A stretch of 51,147 nucleotides of DNA from NCBI GenBank assembly GCA_023251075.1, contig JAHEZM010000024.1, positions 1 to 51,147 of the forward strand, written 5' to 3'. Made by a program: the position numbers and the translations under genes. The number at the start of each line of letters is the position of its first letter. Position 1 is the first letter of the stretch. The notes under the pieces were generated by a model that saw only the letters and a list, made by a program, of their open reading frames with translations, searched no databases and had not been told where the DNA came from. Origin of the DNA: Flavobacteriales bacterium (GTDB taxonomy: Bacteria > Bacteroidota > Bacteroidia > Flavobacteriales_C > GCA-002722245). Of this stretch, positions 34,217 to 42,433 are shown in pieces.

Positions 34217-34726
34217 TTATGCCTTTGGTGGCTTTTTCATTTTCGCTTGAAAATGAAAAGTGTTGGTAGGATTAGAATAGGAAATTAATTTTTTTTCTTT
34301 TTTTGTAGACTGCAATTCAAATATAAATGATGAATTATTTTGTACGCATTGAAATTCAAAAACTCCCTTCAATAAAATAATTTTTTTGTTGCTTTCTTGA
34401 GAAGTCTGTTTTTCTACTTTTGTGTATAAATCTTTTTCTTTTTCATCATTTAAGCACAGGTAAATCACTTCTCCATGATGATCTGTTTTTTGTTGAACGA
34501 TGTCATACATTTTTCCTTCGAATATCAATTCATTCTCATCAAACCACTGTATTGTTTTTACCTTTGATGCTGGAATTTCCTCTAATTCATTTGCCGATAA
34601 ACTATTCTTAATTTTCGTTTCAATTTCCGATTTAATGATCCATTGATTAACACAAAAATAGAGATTGATGCCTACCGTTTGGAAGACCATGATGATCAAA
34701 AATGCTATAGAAATAAGTTTATTCAA
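34217..34726 (-). CDS. Small membrane-anchored protein next to the TonB receptor
   Basis: The 169-residue protein has an N-terminal hydrophobic segment (LISIAFLIIMVFQTVGINLYF) and then KSEIETKIKNSL, WFDENELIFEGKMYDIVQQKT and YLCLNDEKEKDL. Proteins of this pattern occur beside TonB receptors in Bacteroidota, where they remain uncharacterised. The start appears to be TTG at 34726 with an ATG-ATT-GAA-TAA stretch in another frame just upstream. It is transcribed in the same direction as the receptor, with a gap of about 85 nt. Confidence 0.6.
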   Translation of the reverse strand: MNKLISIAFLIIMVFQTVGINLYFCVNQWIIKSEIETKIKNSLSANELEEIPASKVKTIQWFDENELIFEGKMYDIVQQKTDHHGEVIYLCLNDEKEKDLYTKVEKQTSQESNKKIILLKGVFEFQCVQNNSSFIFELQSTKKEKKLISYSNPTNTFHFQAKMKKPPKA

Positions 34727-34795
34727 TCATTTAATATTAGTGAATATTATTGCTAACTGGAAAATAAAATTGCTCAGAAATTATGATGTAAATAA

Positions 34796-34825
34796 AGAAA
34801 GGGTTAATTTAAATCAACCCTTTCT
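34796..34825 (-). terminator. Intrinsic terminator after the large T9SS gene
   Basis: AGAAAGGGTT (34825-34816 on the minus strand) pairs with AACCCTTTCT (34805-34796). The following minus-strand sequence TTATTTAC is only moderately T-rich, so it is a plausible but not strong terminator. It lies 9 nt after the stop of the 1456-residue gene. Confidence 0.7.
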
Positions 34826-34834
34826 CTTACTTAT

Positions 34835-37800
34835 TTAATTCTTTTTCTTTGGTTTTATACCTTGTTGTATTTGTAATTTGTGGGTGCTGCGGTAAGTGTC
34901 ATTGTAAATAGTTACAATATACATTCCGTCGGAAACATTTGCCAAATCAATGTTTTCGGTATGAATGCCATTATTCACAATTCCATTTTTTTCATAAACC
35001 AATTTACCTTCCATCGATTGTATAGAAATATTGGAAGCACTTCCTTGAATATCTTGTAACGAAATATTGAAATTACCTACAGAAGGATTTGGGTAAATAT
35101 TTACTTTTTCAATATTTACTTTTTCCACTCCGGTTACACAACTATTGGGATTGAGCACAGGTGTTAGCCCTGTTGTACCACCTGCACATGTTCCGCATGA
35201 ATCTAAGAATGCTGTACCACCGGTTACATTGTAACAGTCTATGCTTTGTACAATTACAGTTACGGCAGAAGAAGTAGTGCTGGTTCCGGAATTATCTGTT
35301 GCTACAGCTATAATTTGGTAAGTTCCAATGGCAACATTAGTCCAGTTGAAAGTGAACGGACTGGCATTATCGGTGCTTAACAAAGTTGTTCCATTGTAGA
35401 ATTTAACCGATGCAATGGTTCCGTCTCCATCTGTTGCAGTAGCATTAATAGTGATGCTTGCAGGTGCGCCAAATGTTGCGTTGTTCAAAGGGGAAGTAAT
35501 GCTTACGGTTGGTGATTGATTGCCTGTGGCGCACGGACCGTTATCTGTCCATTGACCAATATTTTGATCGGGTTGGTTGCCTTGCGACCACCAGTTAGCA
35601 GTGTAGATGTGTCCGTTATAAGATGCTTGCATTCCTACAGTATAAATTGAACTTGAGTTCCATGCCGCTGCGGCACAACTTGTGCTTACTGTAACGGTGA
35701 TGGAAGATGATGTTGTTGTTCCATTCAAATTGTCATAAGCTTTTGCAGTAATAGTATATGTTCCAACAGCTACATTCATCCATGAGTAAGTGAATGGATT
35801 TCCACTATTTCCTGTTCCAATTAAATTCGCTCCATTGTAAAATTCTACTTTAGAAATCGTTCCGTCAGGGTCGCTTGCCAACGCTGCTAAATTAATGCTT
35901 GCAGGAGCGGTGTAAGAACTATTGTTCGCAGGTGTGGTAATGAAAACTGTTGGATTTTGATTGCCCACCGTTACATTAATTACACTGGATGTTGTAATGC
36001 CTGTAGAATTATCGTAAGCCTTCGCAGTAATTTGATAATTTCCTGCCACCACATTACTCCATACAAAACTATAGGCTGCAGAATTATCTGTGCCCAATAA
36101 AGTATTTCCATTGTAGAATTCTACTTTTGAAATGGTGCCATCGGGATCGCTGGCTGTAGCATTGATAGTAATAGTAGCGGGTTGAGAGAACATGGCATTG
36201 TTTGATGGGGAAGTAATAGTAACTACCGGACTTTGATTTCCAACAATGATGGTATCTAAATTAGATGTTTTAGTACCGCCTAAATTATCGTATGCTTTTG
36301 CAGAAAGATAATAAGTTCCGGCAGCTACGTTGGTCCATGAATAAGCGTACGGACTAGTATTGTCTGTTCCCAATAAAGTGTTGCCCTGGTAAAATTCTAC
36401 ATAACTAATCGTTCCATCGGCATCGGCTGCAGTAGCTGTTAAATTAACGGTTGCAGGAACACTAGGGTAGAGTGCATGATTGGCAGGAGCAGTTAATGTT
36501 ACTGTGGGTAAAATATTACTTAGCCCACAAAATTCCATTTCAGCAATATTGCAATATCCACCGTTGGGAGAAAGATATCTAACGTATCTGAAAGTATTGC
36601 TGCTTAAGCTGCTCACTTCATTCCAACCCGATGCAGGATTTGCAGAAATCACATATAAATCACTTACTCCAGATGCAAAATTTGAAACATTAGAACCTTG
36701 AAATTTCCCACCGTTCATTCTTGCTTCTTGTCCGGCACGCGGGTAAAAACGAATTGCACTTACTGTTTTTGCTGTTGCTAAATCCAATCCTGTATAACCT
36801 CCGTTTGCTGTACTACAATCAAAGAAAGTACTCGTATTTCCATCGCTTGCTTTGTCGTATTCACTTCCTGCAGCATAAGCGGGTGAGGTACCAAATGTAC
36901 TTCCTGTAAGTTTGGTACAAACTAAATTTACAGTGATGTTTGCTACGGTTGATGTTTTGGAAGCCCCTGTATTGTCGTAAGCTTTTGCGGTAATGCTGTA
37001 AGTTCCAAAAGGTACATTGTTCCAGGTATAAGTATAAGGAGCAGTAGTTGCTGTGTACAATAATGTTGCTCCGTTATAGAATTCAACTTTAGTAATATTT
37101 CCTGTGTTAACAGTTGCTGTTGCCGTTAAATTAATAGTTGCAGGATCGTTGTAGCTGGCACCGTTTGTTGGATTGGTTAGTGTAACTGTTATGTTTTGGT
37201 AAGTGCTCACCAATGGCGATTCCCACATCCCTCTTCCATAAAATGCAACTCTTAATAAACCCTGATTTTGTGCATTGTTATAGATCATCAAATCGGTAAT
37301 GTCGCTAATGATAGGTAATCCCTGTGCATAGTTTACCCACGACGATAAAGTGTTGTCTTTGTAATAAACACCTAAATTGTAAGAAGCGTAAATTGCTTCT
37401 GTAGTGCTGAATCTATCGGCCACTAAACCGTTCACTACCGACGAAGGAAATCCTGTTGTTAAAGTCCAGTTTGCACCCTTATCTGTTGAGCGGTAAATTT
37501 TATTGTAAGCGGCAGCGTAAACAATATTTGAACTTTTTATAGGAGCAATAAATCCGTTACTTGAAGTTGATTGCGGTAAAGTTAAAGTAGTGAAAGTAGC
37601 AGATGAAGTGGCATTATCAGAACGATAAACATTCGATCCGCTGTTGATGATGTACAACACATCGGCATTACCCGGATCTACTTCAATATCTTCTACAGTT
37701 CCTGTTGGGAGAGTGTAAATTTGAGTCCATGTTAAAGTAGAAGCCGACAAATTACTACATCTGTAAACCACACCTCCTGCAGTGCAATATCCTGTTGCGG

Positions 37801-39205
37801 TATTGGCTGCAGTAAATGCATATTTTGTTTTGTTGGTGTTGGATGGAGTAAAAGGTAAATTCAAATTTTTAGAATTTACGGTGATTGTTTTTCTGTTGGC
37901 TGATTCGTCATCGTAAACGGTATTTGCTAAGTAATCAAAAAATTCTTCCGGCCCCCAGTCACCTCCTCTGTCGTTGTACCATGTTCCGGTTTTGTAATAA
38001 AATCCACCGTTATCTTGTGTGCCTATATAAGCGTAATCCGGACTAATATTACTTATTGCAGCTCTATAAATTTCTGTGCAGGCTAGTCCATCCGAATTGT
38101 TAGTCCATGCTCCTGTTCCTTGCACAGTATTTGAGAAAACACCACCGTCGTTACAGTTCCATAATTTACCAGAAACATAAGGATCGAAAACCAATTGATG
38201 TTGATCGGTATGTAAATCGTAAGCCCATGAAGTTTGTTGATTGTTCCATGTTATACCACCATCGGTTGTTCTCCAAATGATGTGTGCGCAGAGGTACAAT
38301 TCGTTGGCGTTAGTTGGACTCGCTTCAATATCAAAACCGTAATTTCCTTGTCCGGTAGAGCTGGCATCATACCCTGTTAATTTTTTAGTGTATTCAGATC
38401 GTTGTGCAGTAAAAGTTGATCCGCCGTCGGTTGATTTGTAAACTTCGGTTGCATCGCTAGCACCCATGTTTACCACATAAACCACATTGGTGCTTGCAGC
38501 AGTAGTAGCTACCCTGGTTCCGTTGGCACCAAACACAAAAGCAGGAGAACTTATTTTAGTCCATGTGCTTCCTGCATCTGTTGAACGATAAAATGCTTTT
38601 GATGCGGTGGCATAAACTGTTTGTCCGTTGGTACCCGGTTTAAAACATATATCCTGAAATGCATCAGAAGCAGATTTCAAACTCCAGTTCGCACCGGCAT
38701 CTGTTGATTTATAAATGCCACTGTTGGTAGCAGCGATAATGGTATTGTGATCGGTAGGTAAAAAAATTATATCAATCACCAACTTATTTCCCATGCCTGT
38801 GTTCGATACGGTAAAAGTTTGTCCGCCATCACTTGATTTGTAAACACCCACACCACTGCTGTAATAATTGGCATCGCCTGTTCCCCAATAAATAATTTGA
38901 TCATTGGTGGGATCAACAGCTACCGATGCACTTTGATAACTGTATTTATCGGTTCCTAAAACATTCCAGCTAACACCTTTATTGGCGCTGTACCATAATC
39001 CTCCGGAAGGAGAAGCACAATACATTTTATTGGCATCAGTGGCGTGAAATTTAAATTGAGAAATTCTTCCTATTCCATGTACTTGTCCGATAGTTTTTAC
39101 AGGAAATAAAGTAGGTCCTGTAATGGTCCATGTGGGTGTTTGAGCATTGAGAGTGCCTACTGTAAGCAATAACAAGGCAAGTAAAAAGTGTATATATTTT
39201 TTCAT
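34835..39205 (-). CDS. Large T9SS-secreted protein with BNR repeats, Ig-like repeats and a chitin-binding module
   Basis: The 1456-residue protein has a signal peptide (IHFLLALLLLTVGTLNAQ) and a sortilin/GH74-like region (about 25-670) with BNR Asp-box repeats such as YKSTDAGANW, YRSTDAGSTW and YRSTDKGANW. Then follow five Ig-like domains of Big_7 type (about 671-765, 898-988, 991-1082, 1083-1175, 1227-1321), with a discoidin-like domain between the first and second (about 768-892) and a CBM5/12-type chitin-binding module (WNSSSIYTVGMQASYNG, about 1175-1225) between the fourth and fifth. A cysteine motif (GTAFLDSCGTCAGG) precedes the type A sorting domain (VNIYPNPSVGNFNI). It is probably a secreted or surface-attached polysaccharide-degrading or -binding protein; no catalytic residue was identified. 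Confidence 0.9.
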   Translation of the reverse strand: MKKYIHFLLALLLLTVGTLNAQTPTWTITGPTLFPVKTIGQVHGIGRISQFKFHATDANKMYCASPSGGLWYSANKGVSWNVLGTDKYSYQSASVAVDPTNDQIIYWGTGDANYYSSGVGVYKSSDGGQTFTVSNTGMGNKLVIDIIFLPTDHNTIIAATNSGIYKSTDAGANWSLKSASDAFQDICFKPGTNGQTVYATASKAFYRSTDAGSTWTKISSPAFVFGANGTRVATTAASTNVVYVVNMGASDATEVYKSTDGGSTFTAQRSEYTKKLTGYDASSTGQGNYGFDIEASPTNANELYLCAHIIWRTTDGGITWNNQQTSWAYDLHTDQHQLVFDPYVSGKLWNCNDGGVFSNTVQGTGAWTNNSDGLACTEIYRAAISNISPDYAYIGTQDNGGFYYKTGTWYNDRGGDWGPEEFFDYLANTVYDDESANRKTITVNSKNLNLPFTPSNTNKTKYAFTAANTATGYCTAGGVVYRCSNLSASTLTWTQIYTLPTGTVEDIEVDPGNADVLYIINSGSNVYRSDNATSSATFTTLTLPQSTSSNGFIAPIKSSNIVYAAAYNKIYRSTDKGANWTLTTGFPSSVVNGLVADRFSTTEAIYASYNLGVYYKDNTLSSWVNYAQGLPIISDITDLMIYNNAQNQGLLRVAFYGRGMWESPLVSTYQNITVTLTNPTNGASYNDPATINLTATATVNTGNITKVEFYNGATLLYTATTAPYTYTWNNVPFGTYSITAKAYDNTGASKTSTVANITVNLVCTKLTGSTFGTSPAYAAGSEYDKASDGNTSTFFDCSTANGGYTGLDLATAKTVSAIRFYPRAGQEARMNGGKFQGSNVSNFASGVSDLYVISANPASGWNEVSSLSSNTFRYVRYLSPNGGYCNIAEMEFCGLSNILPTVTLTAPANHALYPSVPATVNLTATAADADGTISYVEFYQGNTLLGTDNTSPYAYSWTNVAAGTYYLSAKAYDNLGGTKTSNLDTIIVGNQSPVVTITSPSNNAMFSQPATITINATASDPDGTISKVEFYNGNTLLGTDNSAAYSFVWSNVVAGNYQITAKAYDNSTGITTSSVINVTVGNQNPTVFITTPANNSSYTAPASINLAALASDPDGTISKVEFYNGANLIGTGNSGNPFTYSWMNVAVGTYTITAKAYDNLNGTTTSSSITVTVSTSCAAAAWNSSSIYTVGMQASYNGHIYTANWWSQGNQPDQNIGQWTDNGPCATGNQSPTVSITSPLNNATFGAPASITINATATDGDGTIASVKFYNGTTLLSTDNASPFTFNWTNVAIGTYQIIAVATDNSGTSTTSSAVTVIVQSIDCYNVTGGTAFLDSCGTCAGGTTGLTPVLNPNSCVTGVEKVNIEKVNIYPNPSVGNFNISLQDIQGSASNISIQSMEGKLVYEKNGIVNNGIHTENIDLANVSDGMYIVTIYNDTYRSTHKLQIQQGIKPKKKN

Positions 39206-39211
39206 TGTTTT

Positions 39212-39694
39212 TTATTTTGAAGGTGTTGCTGTTTTTCTGTTGTTGAGTTCTTGTTGAACCATAGCTTCTCTTTCATCTTGCGACATAATGCTTCCATCTT
39301 CTTTTACATAAGGAGCATTTTCGCGCAGCCAAAACACAAATTTTTTGTGCTCAACAGAGTACTGAAGAATTTCAGCATTGTAAGTTTTTTCGCTTTTGGT
39401 TAAACGAGAAAGTAAAGAGCGTTTTTCACCTCCTTCTTCTTTTTCACCTTCCATGATGCTTTCCGGATTAGGTTTTCCTTTCCAATATTCTTCGAAAGCA
39501 GCTTTAGCCTGAAAATAATTCACGTTGGAATCATTCATCATGTTTATCCAATGAGGGTGATTGCGGTATTCGCGCAATTGTTTTTTGCTTACATTTTGTG
39601 CAAAAGCAGAAGATGAAAAGCAAATAAGAATAAATAAAATTTTGGTTTTAAGAAAAGCACGCAGGCCTTCCTTCAATGAAAAAGTGTTGTTCAT
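39212..39694 (-). CDS. Secreted protein paired with the large T9SS protein
   Basis: The 160-residue protein has a signal segment (KTKILFILICFSSSAFAQ) after a 16-residue N-terminal extension. The mature part has NHPHWINMMNDSNVNYFQAKAAFEEYWKGKP and a highly charged C-terminal half. I remember similar proteins (DPNVNYF..FE.YWKGR) next to T9SS cargo genes in Bacteroidota but know no function. Its stop is 7 nt from the start of the large T9SS gene, so the two are one operon. The minus-strand sequence AAAGGGGACAAAC stands directly before its ATG. Confidence 0.75.
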   Translation of the reverse strand: MNNTFSLKEGLRAFLKTKILFILICFSSSAFAQNVSKKQLREYRNHPHWINMMNDSNVNYFQAKAAFEEYWKGKPNPESIMEGEKEEGGEKRSLLSRLTKSEKTYNAEILQYSVEHKKFVFWLRENAPYVKEDGSIMSQDEREAMVQQELNNRKTATPSK

Positions 39695-40187
39695 GTTTGT
39701 CCCCTTTAAGTAGTATTAAATGCAAGTAGTAAAGTGTAAGATAGGGAGAATATTAATTTATACAAGTCCCTTGCATAAAAATGCAGGAATGTACGTATCC
39801 ACTGTCTTTTTTGAATAAAGGAAATGGAGAAAATAAAGCGATACAAAGAATATTGAATTTAATGGGGATTAGGGAAACACAAAATTATTGCACTATAATT
39901 TTTGTAGTAATTATTTCTTTTTCATTTATTTTTTTGAGCTGAATAGGATAGAGAATGTCAAACACGAAATTGAGAAAAGTAAGCTTGCCCTCTATAAATT
40001 GTAGTTGTGTTTTTGATCGACGGTAAATCGTCTTCATTTACCGTCAATCCCCCTTTATGATAGTGTCCCCTATAATGCCTGCCCAAGATAGATTTAATTT
40101 TATTATTCCATATTGATTTATGTTGTAAGAAGCTTAATGTCCATAGGTTTTACAGAAAAAATCAAGTTAATTACAATAAAGATCAAA
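39695..40187. other. Intergenic region of 493 nt with a palindrome
   Basis: No convincing gene was found. The region should hold the promoter of the T9SS operon on the minus strand. It contains a perfect 10-bp inverted repeat GACGGTAAAT (40019-40028) and ATTTACCGTC (40036-40045) with a 7-nt loop and no adjacent T run on the minus strand. Two GTCCCCT sequences (at about 39698 and 40065) occur near its ends. The palindrome could be a binding site for the AraC regulator encoded next door, but that is speculation. Confidence 0.5.
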
Positions 40188-41303
40188 CTAATAGGCGTCT
40201 CTTTTATCTCTAAATTCTTTGGGTGATAATCCTGTCTCTTTTTTAAACACCCGATTAAAATGTGGAATTTGATTGTAACCACATTTATAGGCGATTTCTG
40301 AAACGGGGGAATCACTCTCTTTAAGTAGGCGTTTCACTTCACTAATGCGTACCATGTTAATATATATACTAAAAGAGCTGTTGAGTTCTGATTTAATAAG
40401 TTGTCCGATTTCCCGGGAAGAGATCCCTAAATCATTTTGGAGATCGCTCACCGACAGGTCGGGGTTAGAGAAATATTGACCAATATAATTTTTGATTTTA
40501 TCGATTTTCTTTTCGTTATCTCCTGTTTCTATTTGCACGGCATGAATAGGTATGATGATCTGTTCTTTTTTATTTGTTTTTTTCTGTTTAAGATACCATA
40601 AAAAAGTACCCATATAAATAAGTAAAGCAACCATTAAAAGAGAGAAAAGAGTGGTGCTATTGTCGTGATAAAAGTAAATACTGCTTACATTGATCTCATC
40701 GTTGATATTAGGTTTAAGTGCCTCACAACTTCCTACAATGAAATATTTCAGGTTTTGGTGATTCGTAATAGGTTCGTTGGTTTTATTTAGTCCATAATAT
40801 CGTAACCACCAGCTACGTATTTCAAATTCATCCAAAGAAATGTTGTAATCTTTTTCTCCGTCATAGTCTATTACTTTGGTAAAAGGAATTTCGGGATATT
40901 TTTGTTTATGGTAACTGGGATAGTCAAATTTTAGTGTGACAGGAATTCGTTTTCCTTCCTTACATTTCAAATGGATAGATACAGCATTAAATGTTTGGGT
41001 GTTGAGTAAAAACTTTTCCTTGATTTTGTTCTCTAAGAACAGGGCCACAAAAGGTTCGTCTTTGGCAGAAGTGAGTTGGTAATTTAATTTTAAAGTTTGC
41101 TCATCAACATAAATTTTCGAAGTAGAATAATGTTCGATTTCTTCATGATAAGTATCTATATGAAGATTTTTTAAATTGTTGGAAGGAAATAGGTATTCTT
41201 TATCGAAAGAAATAACGAACGAAGCAATAATCGCTAATAATAAAGTGAACGATAATAGAAATATAAAATACCTTGATTTGATCAGGTCCTTCCTTATAAA
41301 CAT
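40188..41303 (-). CDS. Membrane-anchored AraC-family transcription regulator
   Basis: The 371-residue protein has an N-terminal membrane helix (YFIFLLSFTLLLAIIASFVI, about 12-31), an extracytoplasmic domain of about 185 residues, a second helix (LFSLLMVALLIYMGTFLWYL, about 217-236), a cytoplasmic linker and a C-terminal AraC HTH domain (about 270-371; LGISSREIGQLIKSEL, SPVSEIAYKCGYNQIPHFNRVFKKETGLSPKEFR). It can therefore sense an outside signal and bind DNA at the membrane. The neighbour downstream on the same strand is the chitin-binding T9SS operon, a possible target. The sensed ligand is unknown. Confidence 0.88.
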   Translation of the reverse strand: MFIRKDLIKSRYFIFLLSFTLLLAIIASFVISFDKEYLFPSNNLKNLHIDTYHEEIEHYSTSKIYVDEQTLKLNYQLTSAKDEPFVALFLENKIKEKFLLNTQTFNAVSIHLKCKEGKRIPVTLKFDYPSYHKQKYPEIPFTKVIDYDGEKDYNISLDEFEIRSWWLRYYGLNKTNEPITNHQNLKYFIVGSCEALKPNINDEINVSSIYFYHDNSTTLFSLLMVALLIYMGTFLWYLKQKKTNKKEQIIIPIHAVQIETGDNEKKIDKIKNYIGQYFSNPDLSVSDLQNDLGISSREIGQLIKSELNSSFSIYINMVRISEVKRLLKESDSPVSEIAYKCGYNQIPHFNRVFKKETGLSPKEFRDKRDAY

Positions 41304-41389
41304 AGCGTGCCTCAGTAGTTAAATGCTTTGGTAAGTTCAAGAAAAGAAATTAAGTACGCAAGGCTCTCGGGAAAAATACGGAGAACTAC

Positions 41390-42319
41390 CTATAGATGAT
41401 ATTTAGCTTTTATTTTATCGGCCAAAAAAATTGATAACTTTTCATATGATTCGTAAGTCCATCCGGCTATGTGTGGCGATAAAATAACTTTTTCAGATTG
41501 TATTAAATATTGAAAAGCTTCAGGTAGATTTTTGGCATCCAGATTTTCAAAAGAAGTGGCTTCATATTCTAAAACATCTAAACAAGCACCGCGAACTTTC
41601 CCTCTTTTTAAAGCATCCACCAAGTCTTCTGTTTGCAAACATTTTCCGCGTGCTGTATTGATGAAAAAAATATTTTTCTTGAATTGATTAAACCATTTTT
41701 CGTTAGCGATATTTTTGGTTTCTTCAGTTAAAGGAAGATGCAAACTTACAAAATCGGCGTGTTCAAAAATCTCTTCCATTGAAGCTTGATGATCGTGATC
41801 CATTTTGTATTTATCGTAAGCCAATATTTTTACATCAAAACCTTGTAAACGTTGTGCTACTGCAGAACCCATTTGTCCGTATCCCATTAGGGCAAAGGTT
41901 TTTCCTTTTAATTCAATGCCTCTGTTTTCTGCTCTTTTCCAAATACCTTTACACACTTCTGCATTGGCAATTTTAAGTTTGTTGATGAGCATTAAGATCA
42001 TTCCCAACACGTGTTCGGCAACAGCGTCTCTATTCCCTTCAGGAGAATTAAAGCATTCAATGTTTTTTGATTTGGCATAAACTAAATCAATGTTTTCCAT
42101 ACCTGACCCTGAGCGTGCAATGAATTTTAAATTCGGACAAGCATCAATGATTTCCTTAGTGATCTTAAATTTCGAGCGAATGATTAAGCCTTCGTATTGG
42201 GGCAAGATTTTTAAAAGTTCTTCTCCTTTCAAATGCGAACATTCATCTACCACGCAGCCATACGAACGCAATTGCTCGTAGAGAATAGGATGTACGCTAT
42301 CTATGGCGATGACTTTCAT
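41390..42319 (-). CDS. D-isomer 2-hydroxyacid dehydrogenase (SerA-like, no ACT domain)
   Basis: The 309-residue protein has the NAD-binding GxGxxG-type motif LMGYGQMGSAVAQRL (about 143-157), INTARG with the catalytic arginine, the glutamate region around LDVLEYEA, and the catalytic histidine in SPHIAGWT. It resembles phosphoglycerate dehydrogenase but lacks the C-terminal ACT domain, so its role may be in serine synthesis or another hydroxyacid. A -10-like box TACTTTTA ends 4 nt before the ATG. It is divergent from the FG-GAP operon. Confidence 0.88.
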   Translation of the reverse strand: MKVIAIDSVHPILYEQLRSYGCVVDECSHLKGEELLKILPQYEGLIIRSKFKITKEIIDACPNLKFIARSGSGMENIDLVYAKSKNIECFNSPEGNRDAVAEHVLGMILMLINKLKIANAEVCKGIWKRAENRGIELKGKTFALMGYGQMGSAVAQRLQGFDVKILAYDKYKMDHDHQASMEEIFEHADFVSLHLPLTEETKNIANEKWFNQFKKNIFFINTARGKCLQTEDLVDALKRGKVRGACLDVLEYEATSFENLDAKNLPEAFQYLIQSEKVILSPHIAGWTYESYEKLSIFLADKIKAKYHL

Positions 42320-42323
42320 GTGA

Positions 42324-42331
42324 TAAAAGTA
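42324..42331 (-). promoter_or_regulatory. Promoter -10-like box (TACTTTTA), leaderless spacing
   Basis: TACTTTTA on the minus strand is followed by TCAC and then the ATG at 42319. It is one base from TAnnTTTG. This gene may be transcribed without a leader. Confidence 0.45.
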
Positions 42332-42380
42332 GCGAATTAACTCCTTATTTGTTGGGGCAAAAAATATTTTTTAAAAATCG

Positions 42381-42410
42381 TGGGGACGTTTTAACTCTTT
42401 CACCATTAAT
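42381..42410 (+). promoter_or_regulatory. Putative ECF-type promoter, copy A (TGGGGAC-N14-ACCAT)
   Basis: TGGGGAC (42381-42387) is followed after 14 nt by ACCATTAAT (42402-42410), 24 nt before the FG-GAP gene's ATG. The same pair with the same spacing occurs at 45481-45510. The downstream operon encodes an ECF sigma factor, so this is a candidate for the promoter that the sigma factor recognises. No TAnnTTTG box is seen here. Confidence 0.45.
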
Positions 42411-42433
42411 AGATATAATCAATTCTAAAACGT

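Noticed and set aside
39690-40075. GTCCCC sequences near 39698 and 40065 as further ECF promoters on the minus strand
   Set aside because: Neither has ACCAT at the 14-nt distance seen in the two plus-strand copies; one of them lies directly before a start codon.
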